A stretch of 38,430 nucleotides of DNA, taken from contig NZ_PGCK01000015.1 of assembly GCF_021023085.1 (NCBI RefSeq), positions 1-38,430 on the forward strand. The letters run 5' to 3'. The stretch is from Methanooceanicella nereidis. Lineage in GTDB: Archaea > Halobacteriota > Methanocellia > Methanocellales > Methanocellaceae. The translations under genes and the position numbers were made by a program. The notes below the pieces were generated by a model. The model searched no databases. It had not been told where the DNA came from and was given only the letters and a program-made list of their open reading frames with translations. How positions within the stretch are numbered: position 1 is the first letter of the stretch; each line of letters starts with the position of its first letter. Shown piece by piece: positions 1 to 8,538 of the stretch.

Positions 1-120
1 CTAAAAAAGACACCAAAACACAAAAAACACCAAACACCAAACAACAACACAAACAAAAAAACACACAAAAAACAAAAAAACACAACCCCTAACCAAACAA
101 CCACAAGCAAACCAACGGAA
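1..120 (-). repeat. A/C-rich low-complexity tract (G/T-rich on the minus strand)
   Basis: The first ~120 bases are almost entirely A and C, with runs such as CACCAAACACCAAACAACAA. Read on the minus strand, the inner part resembles the G/T-rich tract at the other end of the window: both contain a TTGTTTGG(T/A)TAGGGGTTGTG core. I see no gene. Its function is unknown. Confidence 0.6.
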
Positions 121-126
121 CTACTG

Positions 127-203
127 GGGGCACAATGGTACACAAATTTTTTAAATAGATATTATAACCTTCTAAAAAAGTCCTTTGTGTACCCTTGTGC
201 CCC
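127..203 (-). repeat. Short hairpin element, member of the second hairpin family
   Basis: GGGGCACAA-T-GGTACACAAA (127-146) pairs with TTTGTGTACC-C-TTGTGCCCC (184-203), giving 19 base pairs with one mismatch. The AT-rich centre (AAGGACTTTTTTAGAAGGTTATAATAT on the minus strand, in part) matches the centres of the loci at 6541, 21600 and 31948. This copy lacks the 43-base tandem units. Confidence 0.7.
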
Positions 204-212
204 TTTGAGCGC

Positions 213-287
213 TCCCATGAAAAACTTTTGATGGTCTCTGTAAAAATGGGCATATAACATCTGTTCTGATATCGATGCTCTGGCGTT
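213..287 (-). repeat. Outer module B of composite repeat copy 1
   Basis: On the minus strand this reads ...AGAACATCGAT-like sequence, then a TTATATGC-type stretch, ACAGAGACC, and ends AAAAGTTTTTCATGGGA. The same module follows the core at 29902-29977 and 38176-38248, both on the plus strand. Copy 1 is therefore inverted relative to those two. Confidence 0.75.
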
Positions 288-825
288 GTTCCTGTCGGAT
301 GGCAGGTGGACACATAACCTCACAGAAACACGGAAACACAAAAATTTTTATATGATTTTTTAAGGTCACGAAAACCCTAAGATTCACTCGCAAAAACCAC
401 GAAGGGCTCTAGTATCACCGTCAACGCGCCAAGGTCTCAAATGCCCGGTTTAATGCTCGAAATGCTCTAATACACTAACGCTAAAACAAAACCCGAACAT
501 TCTCCAAAAACACAAAAATTTAATATCCCGGTTTGTGTACCCCTGATCCCATCAACATGAATATCGATCGTGAAACGTCAACCGTGCAGTTAAACCTTCG
601 TGCTCTTGGAGAATGTTCGGGCCTTGTTTTAGCGTTGGTGAATTAGAGAAGTTTGTGCGTTGAGCCGAGCGTTAGGGATATTAGAGCATTGACAGTGATA
701 CTAGAGCCCTTCGTGATTTAGTGAGTAAGATTTTGGGGTCTTTGAGCCCTTAAAAAATCATAAAAAAATTTTTGTGTTTCCGTGTTTCTGTGAAATTACG
801 TGTCTACCTGCCATCCGACAGGAAC
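288..825 (-). repeat. Long inverted repeat element, copy 1 (core)
   Basis: The left arm (288-507) and right arm (606-825) are each about 220 bases and are near complements. Both ends carry GTTCCTGTCGGATGGCAGG, and both inner edges carry CCCGAACATTCTCCAA or its close complement. By eye the arms are roughly 80-85% complementary. The centre (508-605) contains CCCGGTTTGTGT on one side and CGTCAACCGTGCAGTTAAA on the other. The same two centre motifs occur in reverse order in copy 2, so this copy is in the opposite orientation. No open reading frame of plausible coding character spans it. Confidence 0.9.
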
Positions 826-920
826 AAACATAAAAAACTTCATCTCAAAGACCGGGTAAGTACAACACGTTCTTTCATTCTTAAAACCTGAGCGATACCC
901 CGCTCATCAAAGATTTCGTG
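826..920 (-). repeat. Outer module A of composite repeat copy 1
   Basis: On the minus strand it reads CACGAAATCTTTGATGAG, CGGGG, CTCAGGTTTTAAGAATGAAA, then TTTTTATG. It matches 38061-38147 and, more loosely, 29281-29371. Together with the core and module B it makes a composite repeat spanning 213-920. Confidence 0.75.
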
Positions 921-925
921 GTAGA

Positions 926-1040
926 AACTAGTGGTACTTGTTCGCCTTTGTGCGCTTTGTGGTAAAAATGGTCGACCTTCGAGCCCTTCGAGCCCTTCGT
1001 GGTGAAAATTAGCGTTCCCTGGTTACCTTTGTGGTGGACT
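926..1040 (-). repeat. Degenerate CACGAAG-type repeat units
   Basis: This stretch holds units such as CGCCTTTGTGCGCTTTGTGG and tandem CTTCGAGCCC/CTTCGTGG words, related to the 43-base units at 32114-32275. The rest of 1041-1145 is the AT-rich 3' side of purC and holds no gene that I can see. Confidence 0.6.
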
Positions 1041-1145
1041 TGATTAAAGATGAAACACCATTTATTAAAGAAATTGCGAGACAGAGTACTTAGAGCAAGA
1101 AAAAATTATAAATTTGCATCGGATTCACCCGATGCATAAAATGAG

Positions 1146-1862
1146 TTACTTAAAGATTTCCGGCACGATAAGGCGTGCAGCCTCTTCGTATGCCGCGAGC
1201 AGGTCGCCCTTGTCGAACCTGAATACGTCCTTGTCCAGGCTCTGTCCGGTGCCCTTCTTCCAGAGGCGCATCGTATCGCAGGATATCTCGTCGGCGACCA
1301 CGATCTTCTTATCGATCTTGCCGAACTCGAGCTTGAAGTCTGGCAGTACAAGGCCCCTTTCGTCAAAGTACTCCTGAAGGACCTCGTTAACCCTGAGAGC
1401 TATCTTTCTTATCTTACGCAGTTCTTTTTCAGTGACAAGCCCCAGCGTAATGGCTATGTCATCGTTTAACATTGGGTCGTGGGCCGCGTCGTTCTTGTAG
1501 TCCATGACTATTATCGGGTTTTCGAACTTTTCACCCTCTTTGAACGGGTATTTCTTAGTAATAGAGCCCGCCGCGATGTTCCTCGGTATGACCTCTATCT
1601 TGATCATGTCGCAGGCGTGGACCAGCATCTCGTCCTCGGAGACCATCTTTATGAAGTGAGTGCTGATGCCATTATCGGCCAGAACCTTGAACAGCTTTGC
1701 GGATATCTGGGCGTTGTAATATCCCTTACCCTTTAAGTTGGCCTTCTTGACCGCGTCGAAAGCCGTGATGTCATCCCTGAATTTTACAATGTAGCGCTTC
1801 GGGTCCGATGTTGCGTAGACGGTCTTTGCCTTTCCACCGTAGAGTGCCTCGCCTTTAATCAT
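1146..1862 (-). CDS. purC: Phosphoribosylaminoimidazole-succinocarboxamide synthase (SAICAR synthetase)
   Basis: This enzyme joins aspartate to carboxyaminoimidazole ribonucleotide using ATP, in cytoplasmic de novo purine synthesis. The 238-residue length is normal for a monofunctional PurC. Visible family motifs are the N-terminal GKAKTVYAT glycine/lysine loop, [11 protein letters not shown], the RNIAAGS substrate loop, and [11 protein letters not shown] near the C-terminus. An in-frame extension to 1889 exists, but the ATG at 1862 has a GGTGG ribosome site nine bases upstream and gives the usual N-terminus ([13 protein letters not shown]). It stands alone on the minus strand, with a probable TATA element around 1951-1966. 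purP at 8595 serves a later step of the same pathway. Confidence 0.95.
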   Translation of the reverse strand: MIKGEALYGGKAKTVYATSDPKRYIVKFRDDITAFDAVKKANLKGKGYYNAQISAKLFKVLADNGISTHFIKMVSEDEMLVHACDMIKIEVIPRNIAAGSITKKYPFKEGEKFENPIIVMDYKNDAAHDPMLNDDIAITLGLVTEKELRKIRKIALRVNEVLQEYFDERGLVLPDFKLEFGKIDKKIVVADEISCDTMRLWKKGTGQSLDKDVFRFDKGDLLAAYEEAARLIVPEIFK

Positions 1863-1950
1863 ATGCTGATACCACCTTTTAATAACCACAATAACTTACG
1901 ATCTATGTCTCGGTAATGTTATTACAAATTGTGGAGACTTGATTATCGTC

Positions 1951-1966
1951 TATAAGTATATACTTG
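1951..1966 (-). promoter_or_regulatory. Probable TATA element of purC
   Basis: The minus strand reads CAAGTATATACTTATA, the best archaeal TATA-like sequence in the gap between cofH and purC. It would place the transcript start near 1931 and give a leader of about 70 bases. A weak hairpin (TCAGG...CCTGA, near 2039-2055) lies just upstream and could end the cofH transcript. Confidence 0.4.
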
Positions 1967-2128
1967 TTGTCTTAAGTCCTTTTGTTGTTTTATGGACAGG
2001 GCTTGAGATATATCTTTTCATTGGTCAATGATCAAAGTCAGGTGTAATACGCCTGAACCAGGTTTCCAGCGACAGTGACTCGACTGCAACTACTCTGATT
2101 CTCCCGCATAGAAAAAAGATGAGGATGT

Positions 2129-3175
2129 TCACAAGTACTGGTATACCGTGCTCCTCTCTCTGGGTATGCGCCCCATCTGGCCTATGATCCTTCTCATGTC
2201 ATCCTTTGAGAGGTATTCGCCATGATCTGCGCCGCCCGCTACCGTTATCTTATCCTCCATCATGGTGCCCCCCATGTCGTTGGCCCCGCAACAGAGGACT
2301 ATCTGAGAGAGCTTTACTCCCATCTTTGGCCATGACGCCTGTATGTTAGGAATGTCCCTGCCGAAGATGATCCTCGCCAGAGCGTGCAGCTTAAGGTCGT
2401 CCATGCCGCTGACACCTATCGAATCTCCCGATAAAGCGTTGTTCTTATGCATGAAAGTGAGTGGTACGAACTCCGTGAAGCCGCCCGTTTCCCTCTGTAT
2501 GTCCCTTAAAATGAGCATGTGATCGATACGGTCTTCCCATGACTCGATGGTGCCGTACATGATCGTCGAAGTGGTCTTGAACCCCACATTGTGGGCGTCC
2601 TTGATAATATCTATCCATTCCGCTGTCTTTATCTTGTTAGGGCATATTTTAGCTCGGATCTCATCCACAAGTATCTCTGCGGCGGCGCCTGTCAGCGTGT
2701 CGAGGCCTGCATCCTTGAAAGCCTTCAACGCTTCCTTCGGGGTGACGCCCGATGCTTTTGCCGCATGGTATACTTCCATTGGAGAAAGGCAGTGCAAGGA
2801 GACATTATAGGATGATTTTATGGCCTTGAAAAGATCGCAGTAAAAGTCTACGTCCATGTATGGCATGATACCGCTTATAAGGCATACTTCGGTAGCCTCG
2901 ACCTTCTTTGCCTCGCCTACGCTTTTCAATATCTCTTCCATGTTCATCTGATACCCTATATGGTTCCTGAATGAGCAGAACTTACAGCCTATCATGCACC
3001 TGTCAGTGATATTGACGAGCCTGTTGGCGACAAAAGTAACTATGTCGCCCGAGATCTCTTTACGCAGTTCGTCTGCCAGCCTGAAAAGTTCAAACGGGTT
3101 TTCATCTAAAAGGCGAAGAGCATCCTCTTTTGAGATATCCCCTGCCAGCGATCTTTCATATATGCCCTCTAACAT
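2129..3175 (-). CDS. Divergent CofH-type radical SAM enzyme (second FO synthase subunit 2 paralogue)
   Basis: A 348-residue radical SAM protein of the CofH family, which joins tyrosine-derived 4-hydroxybenzyl to aminoribitylaminouracil in F420 (FO) synthesis. The cluster motif CxxxCxxC is intact (C60, C64, C67). It is clearly paralogous to the next gene upstream, but several strongly conserved CofH stretches differ: CIQGG is [13 protein letters not shown] is [17 protein letters not shown] is DTLTGAAAE, and TIMYGH is TIMYGT. These are seen in the sequence; altered substrate or partner use is inference. ATG at 3175 with a GAGGG site upstream. It lies 124 bases downstream of the canonical cofH, probably in the same operon. 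Confidence 0.85.
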   Translation of the reverse strand: MLEGIYERSLAGDISKEDALRLLDENPFELFRLADELRKEISGDIVTFVANRLVNITDRCMIGCKFCSFRNHIGYQMNMEEILKSVGEAKKVEATEVCLISGIMPYMDVDFYCDLFKAIKSSYNVSLHCLSPMEVYHAAKASGVTPKEALKAFKDAGLDTLTGAAAEILVDEIRAKICPNKIKTAEWIDIIKDAHNVGFKTTSTIMYGTIESWEDRIDHMLILRDIQRETGGFTEFVPLTFMHKNNALSGDSIGVSGMDDLKLHALARIIFGRDIPNIQASWPKMGVKLSQIVLCCGANDMGGTMMEDKITVAGGADHGEYLSKDDMRRIIGQMGRIPRERSTVYQYL

Positions 3176-3299
3176 CGTCAGCCCTCAAAGAATAGCCTAA
3201 TTAACAGAGCTTATACATAATAAAATATCCTGTCGTAACATCACTTAAAAAAACATACAGGAAAAAGTAAAAAAGATATAAGAAAGCGGTGATAGCCGG

Positions 3300-4349
3300 C
3301 TAATCCAGATATTTATAAAGCGTCGTCCTTTGTTTCGGCACTCTTCCGGCGCTTCGTATGATCGCCTGCAGCTCTTTCTTCGACAGGTACTCTCCCGATG
3401 TAGCGCCCGCAGACTTTGATATCCGCTCTTCCATCAGCGTACCGCCCAGGTCATTGGCGCCGCAGTTTAACGCCACCTGCGCCAGCTTAACGCCTAATTT
3501 CACCCATGAGGCCTGAATGTTCTTGATGTCCTTCCCGAAGATTATACGGGAAATCGCATACATCCTGAGGTCGTCCATTCCGCTGGCTCCCGGAGAGTTA
3601 TTGCCGAGGACGTTGTTCCTGTTCATAAAGGTCAAAGGCACGAACTCGGTTATGCCGCCAGTATTTCTCTGTATGTCCCGGACGATGAAAAGGTGATCTA
3701 TCCTGTGCTTCCACTCGTCGATATGGCCGTACATGATAGTCGCTGTGGTGGGTATTCCGGCCCTGTGCGCTTTAGTGACTACGTCCACCCATTCGGCGGT
3801 CTTTAACTTACCCGGGCAGATGATCGACCTGATACTGTCATCCAGGATCTCGGCAGCCGTTCCGGGCATCGATCCAAGTCCCGCCTCTTTTAAGGCTTTA
3901 AGTGAATGTTCTACAGATACCCCCGACAACTTGCTCATGTGGTAAACTTCCATCGGAGAAAATGCATGCATGTGGATGTCGAACTTTGTATTTATGGCCC
4001 TGACCATGTCCACATAGTCATCCAGGAACATATCATTCAATAGCCCGCCCTGAATACAGACCTCTGTGGCACCCAGTTTTTTAGCCTCTTCCACCTTGGC
4101 AAGTATCTCGTCCGTAGTCATCATGTAGCCTATCATGTTCCTGAACGAGCAGAACTTGCAATCCCCTATGCAAATATCGGTAAAATTGATGTTCCTGTTG
4201 ACGATATAGGACACTACGTCGCCTACCAGTTCTTCCCTCAGCTTATCAGCGGTGTCGAAAACCTCGAATGGGTTCTCTTTTAGAAGCCTAAAAGCGTCGT
4301 CTTTCGTTATTTCTCCCGCGAGCGATCGCTCATATATGTCTTTCAGCAC
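3300..4349 (-). CDS. cofH: FO synthase subunit 2 (5-amino-6-ribitylaminouracil-tyrosine 4-hydroxyphenyl transferase)
   Basis: CofH is a radical SAM enzyme that, with CofG, makes the deazaflavin FO, the chromophore of coenzyme F420. The 349-residue length is typical. The cluster motif is C60, C64, C67, followed by CSFRNMIGY. The canonical CofH stretches [40 protein letters not shown] and [11 protein letters not shown] are all present. The start is GTG at 4349, preceded by a strong GAGGAAGG ribosome site. It overlaps the end of cofG by 20 bases, indicating translational coupling in a cofG > cofH > cofH-like operon read on the minus strand. Confidence 0.94.
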   Translation of the reverse strand: MLKDIYERSLAGEITKDDAFRLLKENPFEVFDTADKLREELVGDVVSYIVNRNINFTDICIGDCKFCSFRNMIGYMMTTDEILAKVEEAKKLGATEVCIQGGLLNDMFLDDYVDMVRAINTKFDIHMHAFSPMEVYHMSKLSGVSVEHSLKALKEAGLGSMPGTAAEILDDSIRSIICPGKLKTAEWVDVVTKAHRAGIPTTATIMYGHIDEWKHRIDHLFIVRDIQRNTGGITEFVPLTFMNRNNVLGNNSPGASGMDDLRMYAISRIIFGKDIKNIQASWVKLGVKLAQVALNCGANDLGGTLMEERISKSAGATSGEYLSKKELQAIIRSAGRVPKQRTTLYKYLD

Positions 4350-5328
4350 GGTAACCTTCCTCGTCCGAATAGAATTTTATCAGGTCCTTTATCCTGTCAC
4401 CATACCATCCTTTCTTTATATACTTTGGATAGATGGGAAGCCTTTCACGCAGGTTCAGCCCCATAGACCTTAATTCGTCCAGCGTGGGCCACCTGCATTC
4501 AGGATTGATATAATCAAGAGTCACGGGGGATATTCCGCCGATGTCCTCGGCGCCCGCCGCAAGGAACTCATTTAAGTGAGATGTGAGATTAGGAGGCGCC
4601 TGCAGCGATATGTCCTCGGGCAGGATGTCCCTTGCCATTTTTAGCACTTTTATCATTTCCTCGACTGATGGGGGCTCAACCTTACCCATCCGGGTATATG
4701 ATTTCGGGACGAAGTTCTGGACGATGACCTCCTGGATATGGTCATACTTTTTATGGAGGCCGGCGATGACCTCCAGAGCTTCTTTCCTGTCAGCCCACGT
4801 CTCGCCTATGCCGACCAGTATTCCCGTGGTGAAAGGTATTTTAAACCGGCCTGCGTCCTCTATGAACCCGATCCTCTTCGCAGGGTCTTTCAACGGGCTC
4901 AACGCATGCGCTTCGAGATCTGCCGTCGTCTCCAGCATCAGCCCCATGCTGGAGTTCACTTCGCCCAGCATTTTTAGATCATCGCGGGGTATTACGCCGC
5001 CATTGGTATGAGGAAGGAGCCCTAGCTCGATCGCGTCCAGGCAAAGGTCGTATACATATTTTGAAAGAGATCCATAGCCGAACTCTTTTATCCGGTCTCC
5101 GAATAGTTCATCATCGGGAGCGTCCCCATATGTGAACAGAGCCTCAACGCAGCCAGCTTCCGCCGCCTTTCTCAAGGTCTCCCTGACGGACTCCGGCGTC
5201 ATTATGTATGCCTCGCCGCTGCCGATGTCTCTTCTAAAGCCGCAATATGCGCAATTATTGCGGCACATGTTCGTCACAGGTATGAAAACGTTCCTTGTAA
5301 AAGTTATTATGCCATCATTCTCGGACAT
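4330..5328 (-). CDS. cofG: FO synthase subunit 1 (7,8-didemethyl-8-hydroxy-5-deazariboflavin synthase)
   Basis: CofG is the second radical SAM subunit of FO synthase and closes the deazaflavin ring in F420 biosynthesis. From the ATG at 5328 the protein has 332 residues, with the cluster motif C22, C26, C29 (CRNNCAYC) close to the N-terminus. Further family signatures are [38 protein letters not shown] and VIVQNFVPK. The frame stays open to a TTG at 5406, but the extra 26 residues are basic and not family-like, and a GGGG stretch precedes the ATG. It is the first gene of the cof operon, divergent from the gene at 5502. Confidence 0.94.
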   Translation of the reverse strand: MSENDGIITFTRNVFIPVTNMCRNNCAYCGFRRDIGSGEAYIMTPESVRETLRKAAEAGCVEALFTYGDAPDDELFGDRIKEFGYGSLSKYVYDLCLDAIELGLLPHTNGGVIPRDDLKMLGEVNSSMGLMLETTADLEAHALSPLKDPAKRIGFIEDAGRFKIPFTTGILVGIGETWADRKEALEVIAGLHKKYDHIQEVIVQNFVPKSYTRMGKVEPPSVEEMIKVLKMARDILPEDISLQAPPNLTSHLNEFLAAGAEDIGGISPVTLDYINPECRWPTLDELRSMGLNLRERLPIYPKYIKKGWYGDRIKDLIKFYSDEEGYRAERHI

Positions 5329-5454
5329 TTTTTCCCCGGCCGTTTGCTTTATTTCATTTATACGGCTCGCTTCATATTTATGAGTATTCTTGTGCTTGAC
5401 GCGCAAAGTTTAAAATCTTGTCCTTATACGACGTACCCTAGCAGGAACAGTAAA

Positions 5455-5462
5455 TTTTTATA
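5455..5462 (+). promoter_or_regulatory. TATA box for the secreted protein at 5502
   Basis: TTTTTATA sits about 40 bases upstream of the ATG, predicting a start of transcription near 5485. An AAGG ribosome site lies just before the ATG, consistent with a short leader. It is in the divergent gap with cofG. Confidence 0.55.
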
Positions 5463-5501
5463 CAATAGTGTAAAAAGGCCCCTATAGGCCAAGGTATACT
5501 T

Positions 5502-6422
5502 ATGAGATACTCGATACCCCTAGCTTTCATGATCATGCTCTCCTTCTCCCTTACCGCTTTTGCGGCAGACTATAATACCCCGGGGAACGATAGCATGACT
5601 GCCATAAGCGATTTTCAAAACGCGACCGTCTATGTCCCCGTTGACGGGCAGGACGGCCTCATAAACATAGGGGAATTCTATAATGCGACGGTTTACGTGG
5701 GCGGCGGCGCCAACGGGACCATCTCGGAGGGCGGGCTGAACGTATTCATCGGCTGCGCGAAAGAGATGGGCTATAAAGACCTTTACCTTTACTGCTATGT
5801 GCCTTATGGATTTGACCGCGCTTCTTTCGATTACGAGCTTTACACCGGTAATAAATCGAACATACTACTGATAGAGCTGATGGGCTCAAAGCCGAACGTC
5901 ACCGTGTCGAAATCAAGCCTGATAGACGACGCGGCCTTCGGCATCGGAGTGTGGTCATACATACATGAGCAGATAGGCGGGCTGAATTACTTCCCTCAGG
6001 GAAAGCATCATGTAGAGATAATAACGGCCGGCGACGGGCTTATACTTTCAGTCGACGGCAAATGCCTTGCGACGTCCGATCATAAACAGCACAGCTATCT
6101 CGTGATACATTTAATGACAGGTGACGGGGACAGCTTTATCAGAGGCACGATCACAAACCTGAGCGTTAGTGCGACAGCGCTCCCCTTATCTGATCCCGAA
6201 AAAAATAAAACAGGGCAGCAGATCATCACGCCATGCCCTGCGCCCGGTAAAGTAAGCCCTTCTGCCGCCGCGCCTATACTGAACCAGGATAATGATGATA
6301 ACAGCACCGGTAAAGGGGCAACGAACCAGCTATCAGGTATCGGATTATGGCTGGCGGTAGCTGCGGGCGCCGGGTTTTTAATAGCATGGGCATTCATCTA
6401 TTTCAAGTACCTCAAGGATTAG
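5502..6422 (+). CDS. Exported, membrane-anchored protein of unknown function
   Basis: I do not recognise the family. The 306-residue protein begins with a clear signal peptide (basic start, hydrophobic core, cleavage probably after AFAA near residue 22). It ends with one hydrophobic helix (about residues 280-302, GLWLAVAAGAGFLIAWAF) and a short basic tail, so the body should face outside the cell. The middle (about 40-225) is rich in beta-prone stretches and possible N-glycosylation sequons. A segment near GKHHVEIITAGDGLILSVDG resembles a LamG/concanavalin-like sandwich, but this is only a visual impression. A Ser/Pro/Asn-rich linker (about 225-275) precedes the helix. ATG at 5502 with AAGG seven bases upstream. 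It appears to be monocistronic. Confidence 0.8.
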   Translation: MRYSIPLAFMIMLSFSLTAFAADYNTPGNDSMTAISDFQNATVYVPVDGQDGLINIGEFYNATVYVGGGANGTISEGGLNVFIGCAKEMGYKDLYLYCYVPYGFDRASFDYELYTGNKSNILLIELMGSKPNVTVSKSSLIDDAAFGIGVWSYIHEQIGGLNYFPQGKHHVEIITAGDGLILSVDGKCLATSDHKQHSYLVIHLMTGDGDSFIRGTITNLSVSATALPLSDPEKNKTGQQIITPCPAPGKVSPSAAAPILNQDNDDNSTGKGATNQLSGIGLWLAVAAGAGFLIAWAFIYFKYLKD

Positions 6423-6540
6423 CCGGAGATAAATGTCCTGTACATTTAATTCATTGTTTTTAAATCCGGAGGAATGAGGAAGCATCAGAAGCTTATAAGG
6501 CAGCCGCGTATACAAAGGGAAGACTGAACACCATTCTTCA
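6423..6540. other. Intergenic stretch without a recognisable gene
   Basis: The gap from 6423 to 6827 totals 405 bases. This first part is unremarkable AT-rich sequence. The remainder is accounted for by a hairpin repeat (6541-6693), a terminator-like hairpin (6721-6770) and the cofC promoter (6796). Confidence 0.6.
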
Positions 6541-6693
6541 CCACAAAGCGCACAAAGGCGAACAAGCACACGGCTTCCAACCACAAAGCGCACAAAGGCA
6601 AACAAGGAACACAAAGGACTTCTTTTAAAAAATTAGTATATCTTAAAAAAATTTTTTTGTTCCTTGTTCGCCTTCGTACGCTTAGTGGTTAAC
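6541..6693. repeat. CACAAAGCGCACAAAGG-unit hairpin element
   Basis: Two direct units (starting at 6541 and 6581, 40 bases apart) read CCACAAAGCGCACAAAGGC. They are followed by the shared centre AAAGGACTTCTTTTAAAA...ATTTTTTT and then an inverted unit (TCCTTGTTCGCCTTCGTACGC, in part), ending GTGGTTAAC. Its arrangement matches the loci at 21600 and 31948. No coding potential was seen. Confidence 0.8.
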
Positions 6694-6720
6694 AAATACA
6701 ATCCTTCGTATATCGAATGA

Positions 6721-6770
6721 CCGGGATTGTACTATCATAAAGACTATGATATCAACACCCGGAGTTTTTT
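6721..6770 (+). terminator. Hairpin followed by a T run
   Basis: CCGGG (6721-6725) pairs with CCCGG (6758-6762), and an inner ATCATA/TATGAT pair makes a two-part stem. It is followed by GAG and six T residues. It has the form of an intrinsic terminator and would isolate cofC from upstream transcription. Archaeal terminators depend mainly on the T run, so the role of the stem is inferred. Confidence 0.45.
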
Positions 6771-6795
6771 ACTATTGCTCTGCGTTCAGCTAAAG

Positions 6796-6803
6796 TATTT
6801 AAA
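6796..6803 (+). promoter_or_regulatory. TATA box of cofC
   Basis: TATTTAAA is centred about 28 bases before the ATG at 6828. The message would therefore start at or next to the start codon, making cofC leaderless. This agrees with the lack of a ribosome binding site. Confidence 0.6.
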
Positions 6804-6827
6804 TTTTAAATGCTTTTGTATATCTCA

Positions 6828-7499
6828 ATGAAGGCAATTGTCCCGTTCAAGGTGATAAATGCAAAATCGAGGCTATCATCTTTACTTACGGTAGAGGAAC
6901 GCACTATTCTCGCCAGGCTTATGCTTCAGGACATCACCAGGACACTGAAGGATTCGGGGCTCAAGGTGACGCTGCTGACCACAATGCCTTTCGAATGGGA
7001 TGCCGAGATCATAGTGAGCGAGAAAGACCTGAACTCGGCCCTTAACGACTTTTTATGCGTACAGGACGAGCCGGTCATGATCGTCATGGCTGACGTCCCG
7101 CTCATATCGCACAAGAATGTAGCCGACATGCTGAACAGCCCTGCCGAGATCGTGATCTCCCCCGGCCGCGGAGGCGGCACCAACGTGCAGTTCATCAGGC
7201 ATCCGAAGAAGTATCACGTTGACTATTACGGTGCGAGCTTTTTGGACCACGTGAGGATAGCGGCAGATAACGGCCTTAGCGTAGAGGTCTTCGATTCGTT
7301 CAACACCTCAAGCGACATTGACGAGGTCGGCGACCTTGTGGAGCTATATATCCACGGCAAAGGCGATGCTTCAAGATATCTGCGTTCCATAACCAAACTG
7401 GATACGAGCAAAGGAAGAGTTAAAGTTGTCCGCGGCGGCGAAGAAGGCCCGGTCACAGTAGCTCATGCGCCGGCAAAGAAATATGCGGCCACCGAGTAA
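6828..7499 (+). CDS. cofC: 2-phospho-L-lactate guanylyltransferase
   Basis: CofC activates 2-phospholactate (or a related three-carbon phosphate) with GTP to make the donor that CofD attaches to FO in F420 synthesis. The 223-residue length and the N-terminus [20 protein letters not shown] match the family. This is the nucleotide-binding loop of a MobA-like Rossmann fold, followed by VMADVPLIS (metal/nucleotide site) and SPGRGGGTN. An upstream in-frame ATG at 6810 would add six residues, but 6828 fits both homology and the TATA spacing (leaderless). It lies apart from cofG/cofH but in the same neighbourhood. Confidence 0.93.
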   Translation: MKAIVPFKVINAKSRLSSLLTVEERTILARLMLQDITRTLKDSGLKVTLLTTMPFEWDAEIIVSEKDLNSALNDFLCVQDEPVMIVMADVPLISHKNVADMLNSPAEIVISPGRGGGTNVQFIRHPKKYHVDYYGASFLDHVRIAADNGLSVEVFDSFNTSSDIDEVGDLVELYIHGKGDASRYLRSITKLDTSKGRVKVVRGGEEGPVTVAHAPAKKYAATE

Positions 7500-7530
7500 A
7501 ACCAGTTTTATCATAAATTGAGTACGTTAG

Positions 7531-7540
7531 GTTTATATTT
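7531..7540 (+). promoter_or_regulatory. TATA box of thi4
   Basis: GTTTATATTT is centred 26 bases before about 7561, giving a very short leader before the ATG at 7570. The upstream ATG at 7555 would precede the predicted transcript start, which supports the later start. Confidence 0.5.
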
Positions 7541-7569
7541 AATTTCACCATACTATGCCATGTGATAAC

Positions 7570-8352
7570 ATGGAGCTTAGTGAAGTAACGATATCTAAGG
7601 CTATCATCGATGATTTTTCAAAGACCTTTCTGGACTATACTGAGATAGATGCGGGCATAGTGGGAGCAGGGCCTTCGGGCCTGGTATGCGCGGCATATCT
7701 GGCGAGGTCCGGAGCTAAAGTCGCCGTATTCGAGAGGAAGCTATCGGTAGGCGGAGGCATGTGGGGAGGAGGTATGATGTACCCCCGTATAGTTGTTCAA
7801 AAGGAGGCTCTCAGGATCCTCGATGATTTCAATATAAGGTATCGTGAGTACGTGCCGGGCTATTATCTTGCCAACTCCATAGAGGCTGTCGGAAAGCTTG
7901 CCGCGGCCGCTGTAGATTCAGGCGCGGAAATATTTAACCTGATGAGCGTCGAGGACGTCATGATCAGGCAGGACGACACAATAACAGGCCTGGTGATAAA
8001 CTGGACTGCTGTGGAAATGGCAGGCCTGCACGTGGACCCGCTATCGATAAGCTCAAAGGTAGTTATTGACGCGACGGGACATGATGCGGACGTATGCCGT
8101 ATAGTGCAGAGAAAAGTATCTGCCGAAAGACTGAACGAAGGCCGCGGAGTGGTAGGGGAAAAGTCCATGTGGGCGGATGTTGGCGAGAAAGTACTGCTAT
8201 CCACGACAAAAGAAGTATACCCCGGGCTTATTGTCGCGGGAATGGCCGCGAACGCAGTGTCCGGCGGCCACAGGATGGGGCCGATATTCGGGGGAATGCT
8301 ACTTTCAGGCGAGCTCGCGGCCAAAAAGGCGAAAGAATATCTGAAATTGTAA
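7570..8352 (+). CDS. thi4: Archaeal Thi4: sulfide-dependent thiazole synthase
   Basis: Thi4 converts NAD and glycine to the ADP-thiazole precursor of thiamine. The 260-residue protein has an N-terminal FAD/NAD Rossmann loop (GAGPSG, residues 32-37), VFERKLSVGGGMWGGG, and a C-terminal GMAANAVSGGHRMGPIFGGM. In yeast-type enzymes a cysteine donates its own sulfur and is consumed. Here the corresponding motif is AGLHVDP with histidine (H154), as in the methanogen enzymes known to use free sulfide catalytically. ATG at 7570 gives the standard MELSEVTISKAI start. It appears to be a single-gene unit. Confidence 0.93.
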   Translation: MELSEVTISKAIIDDFSKTFLDYTEIDAGIVGAGPSGLVCAAYLARSGAKVAVFERKLSVGGGMWGGGMMYPRIVVQKEALRILDDFNIRYREYVPGYYLANSIEAVGKLAAAAVDSGAEIFNLMSVEDVMIRQDDTITGLVINWTAVEMAGLHVDPLSISSKVVIDATGHDADVCRIVQRKVSAERLNEGRGVVGEKSMWADVGEKVLLSTTKEVYPGLIVAGMAANAVSGGHRMGPIFGGMLLSGELAAKKAKEYLKL

Positions 8353-8417
8353 AACAAAAAATTTAATTACTTTAATTTTTATACTTTTTATAAAATAACA
8401 CCAAATTTATTCATAAA

Positions 8418-8482
8418 ATAGGACAGGAATATCATAATTATTTATGATATTATTAGAAAATATTTTTTAATCATTGTCCTAT
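8418..8482. repeat. Nested inverted repeats upstream of purP
   Basis: An outer perfect pair ATAGGACA (8418-8425) / TGTCCTAT (8475-8482) encloses an inner perfect pair AATATCATAA (8428-8437) / TTATGATATT (8442-8451). The latter has a 4-base spacer. The block lies in the AT-rich thi4-purP gap, about 60 bases upstream of the purP TATA box. It could be the thi4 3' hairpin or a protein-binding site. Confidence 0.6.
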
Positions 8483-8538
8483 CAGCGCCTCCATATTTTA
8501 TTAGGCATACTGAATGACCATTTTTTCAGGAGAGCGAA

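Noticed and set aside
89-393. Overlapping minus-strand open frames that could be called hypothetical proteins (also 38145-38342 and 21552-21755)
   Set aside because: They lie entirely within repeat modules, and partial similarity between them comes from the repeats themselves. Frames are not kept between copies and there are no ribosome sites.
288-825. Insertion sequence with terminal inverted repeats and a transposase
   Set aside because: The inverted repeats extend through almost the whole element, and no reading frame resembles a transposase. A non-autonomous mobile element remains possible, but no target duplication was evident.
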